This document shows, piece after piece, positions 17,669-26,692 of a stretch of 64,000 nt of DNA. Source of the stretch: Mucilaginibacter_A sp050955045 (GTDB lineage Bacteria > Bacteroidota > Bacteroidia > Sphingobacteriales > Sphingobacteriaceae); NCBI GenBank assembly GCA_050955045.1, contig JBPBQV010000012.1:1-64000 (forward strand), read 5' to 3'. Position 1 is the stretch's first letter, and the number at the start of each line of letters is the position of its first letter. Below the pieces are notes generated by a model that was not told where the DNA came from, searched no databases, and saw only the letters and a list, made by a program, of their open reading frames with translations. Both the position numbers and the translations under genes were made by a program.

Positions 17669-19966
17669 TCAATTGAATAAAATACCGGGCGGAAGTTCTG
17701 TTTGTGGTTTTCCTGCTAAATTTAAGTAAACTCTTAACGTACTGCTGTCTCCGGCATCAAAATATTTAATTTTTATTTTATGATAGCCTTTTAATATGGG
17801 TACTAGGCTGCTTTTTTGGACAGTTTCGTGTTTTCCGTCGTTATCAATCACTAGTTCGTCATCTAAGTATAACTGCGAGCCATCCTCAGATTTTAAACCT
17901 AAATTATAATTTCCGTTCAAATCAATACGCATATATCCTTGATAAATGGCACCAAATGCCCGGTTATTTTTTTTCAGCGCAGCAAATTTAACATTCATAG
18001 TTGTTCCGGTATCAATAACGGTTGCACTGTCAAGCTGTGCCGAAGCCGTAAAATTTCCGCTTAAAATTTTGTATTTCAAACCTGCATAAACGGTATCCAA
18101 AGTAAGCGGCACAAAAGGTTCGTGGTTGTAAAAAGTTACTTTATTGATGACACTTTTTCTTCCCGAAGGAGCAATTTCTACCGTTTGCAATATTTTGGTT
18201 TGATTTTTTTCTATATAGATTTTAATCGGAGTCGTATAAAGTAAATCTTTTTCGGTAGGCAAATAGTTATTTAAAGTGTAATAAATTTTGGCATCTGTTA
18301 CAGAAGGTTTCAAAATGAGATTTATATTGGAGGCGATAATAAAGGAATCTCGAATCCCAATCGGCTCCGGAATTCGAAAATTTATACAAGCTGCATCCAA
18401 CCGGTTTAAATGTCGTGGCAAACGCACTTCTGCAAAATCCGGAAAATTTTTGTTAGCCAAAGGTGTCCATGCAATTTCTGATAGCGCAAGCAAACGCGGC
18501 AGCAGCATATATTCTACCTGGGTTGTGGTATCGATATATTCTGTCCACAAGTTGGCTTGCACACCGATAATGTATTTTTGCTGTTCTTCATCCAAAATTG
18601 CCGGAACAGGATTGTAACTATAAGTTTGTTGCAACGGTGCAAAATTTCCGATAGAGAGTGGTTCCTGAGCAGATTTTCCCTGCGCTTTATCAAAATACAA
18701 ACCAGAATTCTGGGAAGTCATGATTACGTTGTGGCTCATTTTTGCTGCTGCAATCCCGCCGGCTTCTCCGCGCCAGCTCATTACGGTTGCGTTTGGTGCC
18801 AGTCCACCTTCCAGAATTTCATCCCAACCGATGATGCTTCGTCCGTTTTCATTTAGAAATTTTTCTATCCGTTCCACAAAATAACTTTGTAAACCGTGTT
18901 CATTTTTTAGCTTTAGTTTCCTGATCAGGTTCTGCGCATACCTGGAATTCCGCCAGTTGCTTTTCGGCACTTCATCTCCGCCGATATGAATATATTTTCC
19001 CGGAAACAAAGCCATCACTTCTGTCAAAACATCTTCCAGAAAATGAAAAGTTTCTTCTGTCGGATTATAAACGCCGTTGAAAACATGCCATGTTTCGGCT
19101 ACTTTTTGTATTTTTTTCGGATTGCAGCTAAACTCCGGATAAGCAGCCAGCGCAGCGGTAGAATGTCCGGGCATTTCTATTTCCGGCACAATTGTAATGT
19201 ACCGGTCAGCTGCATATTTCACAATTTCCTTGATTTCTTCCTGTGTATAGAAACCGCCATGAGGCGTATTATCAAATTTTTTGGGCGATTTGCGGTTGTA
19301 ATTTCCAATCAAAGTTTGCGCACGTACGCTGCCAACTTCCGTTAATTTAGGATATTTTTTGATCTCTATGCGCCAGCCCTGATCATCAGTTAAATGCCAG
19401 TGAAAAGTGTTGATTTTATAAGCTGCCAGCAAATCCAAATATTCCCTGATAAAAGCAGCAGGAAAAAAATGCCGTGCAACATCCAGGTGCATTCCACGAT
19501 AGTTAAAACGCGGATGATCTTCAATTTCCATACAATTCAGTGCAGAAACACCTTTGGTTTTGGTATCTGCCAGCAATTGTATCAGCGATTGTACGCCATA
19601 AAACAAGCCAGCATTACGGCCGGTAACTGTAATTCGTTTTGGAGTGATGCTTAAATGATAAGCTTCTTCCGGCAAAGAATCTGCACCATTTGCCGTTAAT
19701 TCTATGATAGAAGTTGCTGTATCGGTTATTAACGGGTTGGTATTGTTTCTAAATTGTTGCAGATAGGAATTTAAAAAGGCAACTGCACGGTCATCTTTTA
19801 AGGTGGTTTTTATAATGCTTCTTTTATGCAGATAAAATTTACCTGGGTTTTGTTTGAGGGAATACGGTGCTGGAATTATACCAGCATTTGGATCAGTATT
19901 TTGCGAGAAACAATCAGCAACGAAAAGTAAAGAAAATACGGTGTAAAAGAAGCACTTAAAATTCAT
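17669..19966 (-). CDS. GH20 beta-N-acetylhexosaminidase with C-terminal PA14 domain
   Basis: A 765-aa secreted enzyme removing terminal GlcNAc/GalNAc. A signal peptide (MNFKCFFYTVFSLLFVADC) is followed by the GH20b N-domain, the GH20 barrel with HIGGDEVPKS (Asp-Glu pair at about 331-332), FHWHLTDDQGWRIEIKKYP and WRGEAGG. The C-terminus (from about residue 620) has a PA14-like region (GAIYQGYMRIDLNGNYNLGL, DGSQLYLDDELVIDNDG) that may bind glycan. The ATG at 19966 is preferred, because the 8 upstream codons begin with TTG. Confidence 0.9.
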   Translation of the reverse strand: MNFKCFFYTVFSLLFVADCFSQNTDPNAGIIPAPYSLKQNPGKFYLHKRSIIKTTLKDDRAVAFLNSYLQQFRNNTNPLITDTATSIIELTANGADSLPEEAYHLSITPKRITVTGRNAGLFYGVQSLIQLLADTKTKGVSALNCMEIEDHPRFNYRGMHLDVARHFFPAAFIREYLDLLAAYKINTFHWHLTDDQGWRIEIKKYPKLTEVGSVRAQTLIGNYNRKSPKKFDNTPHGGFYTQEEIKEIVKYAADRYITIVPEIEMPGHSTAALAAYPEFSCNPKKIQKVAETWHVFNGVYNPTEETFHFLEDVLTEVMALFPGKYIHIGGDEVPKSNWRNSRYAQNLIRKLKLKNEHGLQSYFVERIEKFLNENGRSIIGWDEILEGGLAPNATVMSWRGEAGGIAAAKMSHNVIMTSQNSGLYFDKAQGKSAQEPLSIGNFAPLQQTYSYNPVPAILDEEQQKYIIGVQANLWTEYIDTTTQVEYMLLPRLLALSEIAWTPLANKNFPDFAEVRLPRHLNRLDAACINFRIPEPIGIRDSFIIASNINLILKPSVTDAKIYYTLNNYLPTEKDLLYTTPIKIYIEKNQTKILQTVEIAPSGRKSVINKVTFYNHEPFVPLTLDTVYAGLKYKILSGNFTASAQLDSATVIDTGTTMNVKFAALKKNNRAFGAIYQGYMRIDLNGNYNLGLKSEDGSQLYLDDELVIDNDGKHETVQKSSLVPILKGYHKIKIKYFDAGDSSTLRVYLNLAGKPQTELPPGILFN
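19944..19956 (-). repeat. Interspersed motif copy overlapping the GH20 start region
   Basis: Minus-strand AGTGCTTCTTTTAC followed by ACCGTATTTTC. It lies a few codons after the GH20 ATG and encodes part of the signal peptide (CFFYTVF). Confidence 0.75.
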
Positions 19967-20041
19967 TCGGCATATAAAGCGTAAAGCCAAAACTATAAAA
20001 ATTTTTGACTTGAAAAAGAGTACGTGTTTAAACGTAGGTTG

Positions 20042-20641
20042 TTACCTGAAAATTATGCCTATTTTTTTGCCAGACAGGTTTTCCAGCATTGGTTTGAATA
20101 TCAGCAAGGCGTTTTGTTTTGTTTTTGGAAGGATTTGCATTTCCGTTGCATTTTTAAGCAAACGCTGCTCAGCAATTTTATAAATTCCTTCCACCAAATC
20201 TTTTGTATCCGATTCAAACCAGCTGCCGGAAACATCATAAACTTTAGATTTCTGGTGATCTAATTTTACATAACAAATTTCCGGCTGCGGCAAATAAACG
20301 GTTAACGAATCTTCGCCAACTTTAAGAATATCTTTTTTCTGCACTTTCATCAAATCAATGCAACCTGTTACTTCGCCAACGGCAACAAATAATATCCGTT
20401 TATCAGGTAAAATAGAGCGGATTTCTTTTTGTTCAATTACATCTTTCATCGAGTATTTAACCAATTCCAGTTTGCCCATCGAAGTTATTTTCTGAACCAT
20501 CACATCTTCATGAAATTCTTTTCTGGAACCAAATAATTTGTCTTTAAAGAAAAAATAACCAGTTGCTAACAAGCACAGCACAATTACCAGTAAAATTAAA
20601 TTTCTGATCAGGCTACCTGCAATAGAATTTGTGTTCGTCAT
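20042..20641 (-). CDS. DUF4230 family membrane-anchored protein
   Basis: A 199-aa protein with one N-terminal membrane segment (about residues 11-31) and a soluble domain. The pattern RILFVAVGEVTGCIDLMKV ... LTVYLPQPEICYVKLDH fits DUF4230, widespread in Bacteroidota and of unknown function. It lies downstream of trxB with a terminator between them, so it may have its own promoter. Confidence 0.8.
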   Translation of the reverse strand: MTNTNSIAGSLIRNLILLVIVLCLLATGYFFFKDKLFGSRKEFHEDVMVQKITSMGKLELVKYSMKDVIEQKEIRSILPDKRILFVAVGEVTGCIDLMKVQKKDILKVGEDSLTVYLPQPEICYVKLDHQKSKVYDVSGSWFESDTKDLVEGIYKIAEQRLLKNATEMQILPKTKQNALLIFKPMLENLSGKKIGIIFR

Positions 20642-20658
20642 AGTTTTATTGTTATAAA

Positions 20659-20693
20659 AAAAGCTTCTACCAAAAAATCGGTCAGAAGCTTTG
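20659..20693 (-). terminator. Intrinsic terminator of trxB
   Basis: On the minus strand AAAGCTTCT pairs with AGAAGCTTT across a 15-nt loop and is followed by a T-run. It lies 22 nt after the trxB stop. Confidence 0.85.
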
Positions 20694-20714
20694 TAGGTTT
20701 AACTATTACAACTT

Positions 20715-21671
20715 TTATTCTTCTACCAAACTTTCTTTAGCAGCCAAATAACGTTCAGCTTCCAGCGCAGCCATACAACCTGTTCCGGCGGCGGTAATGG
20801 CTTGGCGGAAATGTTTATCCTGCGCATCGCCGCAGGCAAAAACGCCTTCAACATTGGTTTGCGTGGTGCCAGGTTTGGTGAGGATATAACCAACTTCGTC
20901 CGTATCAATCCACTGTTTAAAAATATCTGTATTTGGGTGGTGGCCGATGGCTACAAAAAAGCCGGTTACATCCAACGTACGTTCTTCGCCGGTTACGTTG
21001 TTTTTTACACGAACGCCGTTAACACTTTGTCCGTCGCCTACAATTTCCTGCGTTTCTGTACTGTATAAAATTTCAATATTCGTTGTGTTTTGCACACGGC
21101 TTACCATTGCTTTTGATGCGCGAAAATCCGCTTTACGCACAATCATATATACTTTATTACACAATTTTGCCAGGTAAGTTGCTTCTTCTGCGGCTGTATC
21201 TCCTGCCCCAACAATGGCAACATCCTGTTTTTTGAAAAAGAAACCATCGCAAACGGCGCAGGCAGAAACGCCAAAACCGTTGTATTTTTGCTCGGATTCC
21301 AGTCCCAACCATTTTGCAGACGCACCGGTAGAAATAATAACGGTATCTGCCAAAATCGTTTTCACTTCATCAACTATTACTTTATGCGGAGTGCTTGAAA
21401 AATCAACAGAACTTACATAACCGTAACGAACATCGGTTCCAAAACGCTCGGCCTGTTTCTGAAAATGTTCCATCATTTCCGGCCCTTGTATGCCATCAGG
21501 ATAACCCGGAAAATTTTCGACTTCCGTAGTTTGTGTTAATTGGCCGCCGGCAAGCATTCCGGTGTATAAAACTGGTTTTAAAGCTGCACGGGCAGCGTAT
21601 ATAGCAGCTGTAAATCCGGCTGGACCGGAACCAATAATCAGGCATTGTACGTGTTCTGTATCTGGAGACAT
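20715..21671 (-). CDS. trxB: Thioredoxin-disulfide reductase
   Basis: A 318-aa flavoenzyme that reduces thioredoxin with NADPH. It shows the FAD motif IIGSGPAGFTAAIYAARA, the redox pair SACAVCDG (Cys138/Cys141), the NADPH motif VAIVGAGDTAAEEATYLA, and the C-terminal GVFACGDAQDKHFRQAITAAGTG. The ATG at 21671 is chosen because the 19 upstream codons (MFETIYAIENVFLHKLLNN) do not belong to the family. Confidence 0.96.
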   Translation of the reverse strand: MSPDTEHVQCLIIGSGPAGFTAAIYAARAALKPVLYTGMLAGGQLTQTTEVENFPGYPDGIQGPEMMEHFQKQAERFGTDVRYGYVSSVDFSSTPHKVIVDEVKTILADTVIISTGASAKWLGLESEQKYNGFGVSACAVCDGFFFKKQDVAIVGAGDTAAEEATYLAKLCNKVYMIVRKADFRASKAMVSRVQNTTNIEILYSTETQEIVGDGQSVNGVRVKNNVTGEERTLDVTGFFVAIGHHPNTDIFKQWIDTDEVGYILTKPGTTQTNVEGVFACGDAQDKHFRQAITAAGTGCMAALEAERYLAAKESLVEE

Positions 21672-21756
21672 ATTGTTTAAAAGTTTATGCAAAAATACGT
21701 TTTCAATCGCATAAATAGTTTCAAACAATTGTCAGGCGGAAACAATTTTAAGGCGA

Positions 21757-21769
21757 TAAAAGAAGTATC
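21757..21769 (-). repeat. Interspersed motif copy upstream of trxB
   Basis: Minus-strand GATACTTCTTTTAT followed by CGCCTTAAAATT, about 85 nt upstream of the trxB start. The 3' tail matches the copy at 23439 almost exactly. Confidence 0.8.
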
Positions 21770-21954
21770 AGATGCCAATTTAACAGGCAGGGTTCAACTC
21801 AAAATAAAACGAATTGATTATTTGAATAACAGCAAATCAAACTAAATTTAAAAACCAATACAAAGCAGACATTACGACTACACATTTTCGCTATAAACAA
21901 ACCTCATTTTTTTTTAGCTTTGGCATCAGCATAAAATTTTTAAAAGGATATATA

Positions 21955-23343
21955 ATGGATTACGATGTTATTGTTATTGGCACAGGTCCCGGCGGTTACG
22001 TTGCTGCTATCCGTGCGGCACAGTTAGGTTTAAAAACTGCGGTTATCGAAAGAGAATCTTTAGGCGGAATCTGCCTCAATTGGGGCTGTATCCCAACAAA
22101 AGCATTGCTAAAAAGTGCACAGGTTTTTGAATACATTAACCATGCAGAAGAGTACGGTTTAAAAGTGAATGGCAGCGAAGTTGATTTTGGCAGCATTATT
22201 AAAAGAAGCCGTGGCGTAGCTGATGGCATGAGCAAAGGCATCCAGTTTCTGATGAAAAAGAACAAGATCGATGTGATCATGGGAACCGGAAAATTAAAAG
22301 GCAAAGGTGCAGTTGAAGTGAAAGGTGCAGATGGCGCAGCTAAAGATTATACCGCTACAAATATCATTCTGGCAACCGGAAGCCGCTCCAGAGAATTGCC
22401 AAACCTGAAACAAGATGGCGTAAAAGTAATTGGCTACCGCCAGGCCATGAATTTGCCTAAACAACCGGAAAGCTTAGTGGTAGTTGGTTCTGGTGCTATT
22501 GGTGTGGAGTTTGCTTATTTTTACAATTCCATCGGTACCAAAGTTACTGTTGTAGAATATCTGGATAACATTGTTCCGGTTGAGGATGAAGATATTTCTA
22601 AACAACTAATGCGTTCTTTTAAAAAGATTGGCATCAATATTATGACGGGCTGCACGGTTGAATCGGTTGACAGCACTGGTGAAAAATGCAAAGTGAACAT
22701 CAAAACACCAAAAGGTAACGAGGTTATTGAAGCTGATATTGTACTTTCTGCTGTTGGTGTACAAACCAATTTAGAAAACTTGGGGCTGGAAGAACTTGGT
22801 ATTAAAACCGATAAAGGCAAAGTTTTAGTAGATAATTTTTATAAAACCAATGTAGAAGGCGTTTTTGCCATCGGAGATATTGTAAAAGGTCAAGCTTTAG
22901 CGCACGTTGCTTCTGCGGAAGGAATAATCTGTGTAGAGAAAATTGCTGGTAAAAATCCGGAGCCTTTAAACTATAATAACATTCCGGGTTGTACGTATTG
23001 CTCGCCAGAAATTGCTTCTGTTGGTTATACTGAAAAAGCGGCTCGCGAAGCTGGTTTTGAAATTAAAGTTGGCAAGTTTCCGTTCTCTGCTTCCGGAAAA
23101 GCAAGTGCAGCCGGAACCAAAGATGGTTTTGTAAAAGTGATTTTTGATGCCAAATATGGAGAATTTCTGGGCGCGCACATGATTGGCAACAATGTAACCG
23201 AAATGATTGCCGAAGTGGTTACCGCACGTAAACTGGAAGCAACCGGACACGAGATTATCACTTCCGTGCACCCGCATCCAACCATGAGCGAAGCTGTAAT
23301 GGAAGCTGCCGCCGATGCTTACGGTGAAGTAATTCATTTGTAA
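21955..23343 (+). CDS. lpd: Dihydrolipoyl dehydrogenase (E3)
   Basis: A 462-aa flavoenzyme that reoxidises dihydrolipoamide in the 2-oxoacid dehydrogenase and glycine cleavage complexes. It shows the FAD motif VIGTGPGGYVAAIRAAQLG, the disulfide GGICLNWGCIPTKALL (Cys40/Cys45), the NAD motif VVVGSGAIGVEFAYF, and the catalytic HPHPTMSEAVMEA near residue 443. No E1/E2 genes are next to it. Confidence 0.96.
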   Translation: MDYDVIVIGTGPGGYVAAIRAAQLGLKTAVIERESLGGICLNWGCIPTKALLKSAQVFEYINHAEEYGLKVNGSEVDFGSIIKRSRGVADGMSKGIQFLMKKNKIDVIMGTGKLKGKGAVEVKGADGAAKDYTATNIILATGSRSRELPNLKQDGVKVIGYRQAMNLPKQPESLVVVGSGAIGVEFAYFYNSIGTKVTVVEYLDNIVPVEDEDISKQLMRSFKKIGINIMTGCTVESVDSTGEKCKVNIKTPKGNEVIEADIVLSAVGVQTNLENLGLEELGIKTDKGKVLVDNFYKTNVEGVFAIGDIVKGQALAHVASAEGIICVEKIAGKNPEPLNYNNIPGCTYCSPEIASVGYTEKAAREAGFEIKVGKFPFSASGKASAAGTKDGFVKVIFDAKYGEFLGAHMIGNNVTEMIAEVVTARKLEATGHEIITSVHPHPTMSEAVMEAAADAYGEVIHL

Positions 23344-23380
23344 CAAACTAATTGTTCTGGTTAAAAAACCAGGAATATAA

Positions 23381-23392
23381 TACTTCTTTTAC
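23381..23392 (+). repeat. Interspersed motif copy after lpd
   Basis: AATACTTCTTTTAC followed by CATACAAAAA, directly before the lpd terminator. The copy at 53238 has the same CATACAAAAA tail. Confidence 0.8.
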
Positions 23393-23396
23393 CATA

Positions 23397-23426
23397 CAAA
23401 AACCTGTGGCAACGCAGGTTTTTTGT
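23397..23426 (+). terminator. Intrinsic terminator of lpd
   Basis: AAAACCTG and CAGGTTTT enclose TGGCAACG, followed by TTGTTTTTT. A second small stem (CTGGTT/AACCAG) lies at 23357-23372. Confidence 0.8.
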
Positions 23427-23436
23427 TTTTTCGTCA

Positions 23437-23448
23437 TACTTCTTTTAT
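23437..23448 (+). repeat. Interspersed motif copy between lpd and the SMR gene
   Basis: CATACTTCTTTTAT followed by CGCCTTAAATTTT. It is the second copy within 60 bases and lies on the other side of the lpd terminator. Confidence 0.8.
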
Positions 23449-23496
23449 CGCCTTAAATTTTAAGGTCGAACTATCATTTTAAAACTCACAACTGAT

Positions 23497-23817
23497 ATGG
23501 CTTGGTTTTACCTTATTTTGGGTGGTTTATTTGAAGTTGGTTTTACAACTTGCCTCAAATTCTCCAACAATTTTAGTAATCTGAAATGGAGCATTGGCTT
23601 TTTTATTTGTATTATTTTAAGTTTTTTGCTGATGAACAAAGCTATTCAAACGTTACCAATTGGCACAGCGTATGCAGTTTGGACGGGGATTGGTGCAGCA
23701 GGATCTGTAATGATGGGAATTTTGATTTTTGAAGAACCTGCAGAATTTTGGCGGCTGTTTTTTATTTTTACGCTGATTGCTTCTATCTTAGGTTTGAAAC
23801 TGGTAACAAAAGAATAA
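23497..23817 (+). CDS. sugE: SMR family exporter, Gdx/SugE type
   Basis: A 106-aa four-helix small multidrug resistance protein. The essential membrane Glu is Glu13 (GGLFEVGF). The segments CLKFSNNFSNLK and LPIGTAYAVWTGIGAAGS match the SugE/Gdx branch, whose studied members export guanidinium with proton exchange, rather than EmrE. No guanidine riboswitch was recognised upstream. It is followed after 19 nt by the MBL gene, so the two may form a small operon. Confidence 0.85.
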   Translation: MAWFYLILGGLFEVGFTTCLKFSNNFSNLKWSIGFFICIILSFLLMNKAIQTLPIGTAYAVWTGIGAAGSVMMGILIFEEPAEFWRLFFIFTLIASILGLKLVTKE

Positions 23818-23836
23818 ATTTATCAGTTATCTAATT

Positions 23837-24673
23837 ATGCAACTCCACACCATCAACACCGGATTATTTAAATTGGATGGCGGCGCAATGTTTGGCGTTG
23901 TACCAAAAACTATCTGGAGTAAAACCAATCAGGCGGATGAAAACAATTTATGCACACTAGCTATGCGCTGTTTGCTGGTAGAAGACGAAAGCAAATTAAT
24001 ACTGATTGATACTGGAATTGGCAATAAACAAAGTGATAAATTTTTCAGTCATTACTATTTGCATGGAGAAGCTTCACTCACGCAATCACTGCAAAATTTA
24101 GGTTTTCATCCGGATGACATCACAGATGTTTTCCTCACACATCTTCATTTAGATCATGTAGGTGGAGCCATAAATGCCGAAAATGAAAAACTTGTTCCAG
24201 CATTTAAAAACGCGGTTTATTGGACCAACAAACAGCATTGGAACTGGGCCCTCAATCCAAACGAACGTGAAAAAGCTTCTTTCCTGAAAGAAAATCTTTT
24301 ACCGTTACAGGAAAGCGGACAATTGCAGTTTATCAATCCAGCTGATGCTTCTTTTACTGATAAAATTTCGGTGCGCTTGGTTTCCGGCCATACCGAAGCC
24401 ATGATGTTGCCACAAATCTCCTATAAAAATAAAACTTTGGTTTTTGTAGCTGATTTATTGCCAACGGCCGGACATATTCCATTGCCATATATTCCGGCTT
24501 ACGATATGTTTCCGCTGCAAACGCTGATCGAAAAAAAGGCTTTTTTAGAAGAAGCTGCCGATCAGAATTATATTTTATTTCTGGAACACGACCCGGAAAA
24601 CGAATGCTGCACTGTAAAACGAACTGAAAAAGGCATCCGGCTGGATGAAACGTTTAAGCTAAGTGAAATTTAG
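23837..24673 (+). CDS. MBL-fold metallo-hydrolase
   Basis: A 278-aa metallo-beta-lactamase-fold protein with the zinc motif THLHLDHVGG (residues 101-110), the early Asp in LILIDTGIGN, a His in VSGHTEAMM and a late His in FLEHDPE. The overall pattern resembles N-acyl-homoserine lactonase/quorum-quenching-like MBL proteins, but the substrate cannot be assigned. Contains a dispersed-motif copy in frame at 24348 (ADASFTDKISV). Confidence 0.85.
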   Translation: MQLHTINTGLFKLDGGAMFGVVPKTIWSKTNQADENNLCTLAMRCLLVEDESKLILIDTGIGNKQSDKFFSHYYLHGEASLTQSLQNLGFHPDDITDVFLTHLHLDHVGGAINAENEKLVPAFKNAVYWTNKQHWNWALNPNEREKASFLKENLLPLQESGQLQFINPADASFTDKISVRLVSGHTEAMMLPQISYKNKTLVFVADLLPTAGHIPLPYIPAYDMFPLQTLIEKKAFLEEAADQNYILFLEHDPENECCTVKRTEKGIRLDETFKLSEI

Positions 24674-24690
24674 GTCGATAAAAGAAGTAT
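24674..24690 (-). repeat. Interspersed motif copy after the MBL gene
   Basis: Minus-strand AATACTTCTTTTAT followed by CGACCTAAATTTC, 5 nt after the MBL stop codon. Confidence 0.8.
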
Positions 24691-24831
24691 TATTCAGATT
24701 TTTTTTATAATAAACTTCACAGATACCATTATATGCGATTTAAGTTTTAAGCAGCAGTAGTTTTTTACAGATATTTTTTATTTTTGAATGCTGTTATTTA
24801 AATACATCAAATAATAAGGTATAATCTATAA

Positions 24832-25692
24832 ATGAGACAACTCAAAATCACCCAATCGATCACCAATCGCGAGTCGCAGTCATTAGATAAATACCTTCAC
24901 GAAATTGGAAAAGTTGATTTAATCACTGCCGAAGAAGAAGTTATTTTAGCACAAAAAATCCGCGAAGGCGACCAGGCCGCATTAGAAAGATTAACTAAAA
25001 CCAATCTTCGTTTTGTAGTTTCTGTAGCCAAACAATATCAAAATCAAGGACTTACGTTAGGAGATTTGATTAACGAAGGAAACCTCGGTTTAATAAAAGC
25101 AGCCAAGCGATTTGATGAAACCAAAGGTTTCAAATTTATTTCTTACGCCGTTTGGTGGATTCGCCAGTCGATTTTACAAGCGATTGCAGAGCAATCCCGT
25201 ATTGTGCGCTTACCGCTTAATCAGGTTGGTTCGTTAAGTAAAATCAGTAAAGCATTTTCAAAGCTGGAGCAGGAATATGAACGCGAACCTTCTCCAGAAG
25301 AACTGGCTGATACTTTGGAAACAACAGTTGATAAAATCTCTGATACTCTAAGTAATTCCGGCCGCCATGTTTCTATGGATGCTCCGTTTGTTAATGGAGA
25401 AGAAAATACTTTGCTAGACGTTTTAGGAAATAAAGAACCTAATACAGATTCGTTGCTGATTGATGAATCATTGTCAGAAGAGATCCGTCGTTCGTTATCT
25501 TCTTTAACGGAGCGCGAACGCGAAATCCTGCTGTTATTTTTCGGTTTAGGCGGCACCAGTCCTTATTCATTAGAAGAAATTGGCGAGAAATTTAACCTTA
25601 CCCGAGAACGCGTTCGTCAGATCAAAGACAAAGCCTTGCAAAGATTAAGGCATACTTCCCGAAGTAAAATCTTGAAATCTTATTTAGGATAA
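24832..25692 (+). CDS. rpoD: Primary sigma factor RpoD (Bacteroidota type)
   Basis: A 286-aa group-1 sigma-70 factor lacking region 1.1, typical of Bacteroidota. It shows region 1.2 (DKYLHEIGKVDLITAEEE), region 2 (NLRFVVSVAKQYQNQGLTLGDLINEGNLGLIKAAKRFD, then SYAVWWIRQSI), region 3, and region 4 (TEREREILLLFFGLGG; HTH at YSLEEIGEKFNLTRERVRQIKDKAL). It directs RNA polymerase to housekeeping promoters. It has its own terminator. Confidence 0.96.
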   Translation: MRQLKITQSITNRESQSLDKYLHEIGKVDLITAEEEVILAQKIREGDQAALERLTKTNLRFVVSVAKQYQNQGLTLGDLINEGNLGLIKAAKRFDETKGFKFISYAVWWIRQSILQAIAEQSRIVRLPLNQVGSLSKISKAFSKLEQEYEREPSPEELADTLETTVDKISDTLSNSGRHVSMDAPFVNGEENTLLDVLGNKEPNTDSLLIDESLSEEIRRSLSSLTEREREILLLFFGLGGTSPYSLEEIGEKFNLTRERVRQIKDKALQRLRHTSRSKILKSYLG

Positions 25693-25701
25693 TAACATTA
25701 C

Positions 25702-25730
25702 AAAGCCTTCTTTATAGAAGGCTTTTTGTT
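25702..25730 (+). terminator. Intrinsic terminator of rpoD
   Basis: AAAGCCTTCT pairs with AGAAGGCTTT across a short TTAT loop and is followed by TTGTTTT, 10 nt after the stop. Confidence 0.9.
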
Positions 25731-25779
25731 TTCCACACTTCGCTTAAAACGCTTTTTGGTAATTTTAGTTAAAGTTGAA

Positions 25780-25792
25780 ATGCTTCTTTTAT
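25780..25792 (+). repeat. Interspersed motif copy containing the nfi start codon
   Basis: AATGCTTCTTTTATGCC: the final AT plus the next G form the ATG of nfi (25791), so the motif lies immediately upstream of and into the start. Confidence 0.8.
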
Positions 25793-26501
25793 GCCACAAA
25801 TTTCTCCGGAAGAATACGAAAGCCTCTCGCCTGCTCAAGCTATTGAATTGCAGAAACAACTTCGGACACAGATCAGGATTGAACCGCTTTTCAAACCCAT
25901 TCAAACCATTGCCGGTGCTGATATTTCTTTTAATAAATTCGAAGAAACCGTTTATGCTGGCATCACCGTTTTAAGTTTTCCGGATTTGCAGGAAGTTGCA
26001 AAATCTACCATTATCAGCAAAACTACCTTTCCTTATATTCCGGGTTTGCTTTCATTCCGAGAAATTCCGGCTTTGTTGCTGGCCTGGAATCAGCTCAAAA
26101 TAAAACCTGATTTATTGGTTTTAGACGGACAAGGAATTGCGCATCCGCGCCGGCTCGGAATTGCAACACATTTTGGCTTAGTTACCGATACGCCAACTTT
26201 AGGTTGCGCCAAAAGTTTGCTCACCGGAAAGTTTGAAACTTTGCCGGAAGCAGCCGGATCAGAAAGTTTAATTTACGATCAGGGAGAAGTAATTGGTGCA
26301 GCACTTCGAACCAAAAACAAAGTAAATCCGGTTTTTATTTCTCCCGGCCATCGCATCAATCTTGAACAAAGCTTGCAAATCATCAAACTATGTATAAACG
26401 GTTATCGCATTCCGGAACCAACACGTAAAGCGCATTTGTTAGTTAATCAGGTACGAATACAAAACGTGGTCGATAAAAGTAACCAGCTTCACCTATTTTA
26501 A
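25791..26501 (+). CDS. nfi: Endonuclease V (deoxyinosine 3'-endonuclease)
   Basis: A 236-aa EndoV that nicks DNA next to deoxyinosine (or RNA at inosine) for repair. Catalytic residues are visible: Asp44 (GADISF), Glu91 (YIPGLLSFREIP) and Asp112 (LVLDGQGIAHPRRLGIATHFG). The wedge motif PYIPGLL is intact. Length is normal. It lies just left of the transposon insertion and is not interrupted. Confidence 0.93.
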   Translation: MPQISPEEYESLSPAQAIELQKQLRTQIRIEPLFKPIQTIAGADISFNKFEETVYAGITVLSFPDLQEVAKSTIISKTTFPYIPGLLSFREIPALLLAWNQLKIKPDLLVLDGQGIAHPRRLGIATHFGLVTDTPTLGCAKSLLTGKFETLPEAAGSESLIYDQGEVIGAALRTKNKVNPVFISPGHRINLEQSLQIIKLCINGYRIPEPTRKAHLLVNQVRIQNVVDKSNQLHLF

Positions 26502-26554
26502 ATTCAAATAAGTGGAACTGGTTATATGAACTATTCTCGTCAAACAGAAAATAA

Positions 26555-26562
26555 TAAATTAA
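26555..26562 (+). repeat. Target-site duplication, left copy (TAAATTAA)
   Basis: The 8-bp direct repeat TAAATTAA flanks the element here and again at 29411-29418. An 8-bp duplication is typical of IS1595-family insertion. Confidence 0.9.
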
Positions 26563-26595
26563 GGCAACGATATACATATTTACAGTAAATAAATT
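26563..26595 (+). repeat. Left terminal inverted repeat of the IS1595-family element
   Basis: 33 bp beginning GGCAACGATATACATATTTA, a perfect inverse of 29378-29410. Confidence 0.95.
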
Positions 26596-26602
26596 AAAAA
26601 AA

Positions 26603-26683
26603 ATGACAAATATTTTATTACTATTAATAATAGTACAGTTGGGGTTTATCACAGTTTCTTTAAGTTTAAAAAGAAACAAATAA
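26603..26683 (+). CDS. Possible 26-aa single-TM peptide inside the transposon
   Basis: An ATG 8 nt inside the left inverted repeat opens 26 codons: MTNILLLLIIVQLG, then FITVSLSL and a basic KRNK tail. This is one hydrophobic helix with a charged C-terminus, as in type I toxin peptides. An A-run precedes the ATG, which is usual here. It ends 9 nt from the stop of the convergent membrane-protein gene. Too short to be sure it is a gene. Confidence 0.35.
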   Translation: MTNILLLLIIVQLGFITVSLSLKRNK

Positions 26684-26692
26684 GTAATAGTC

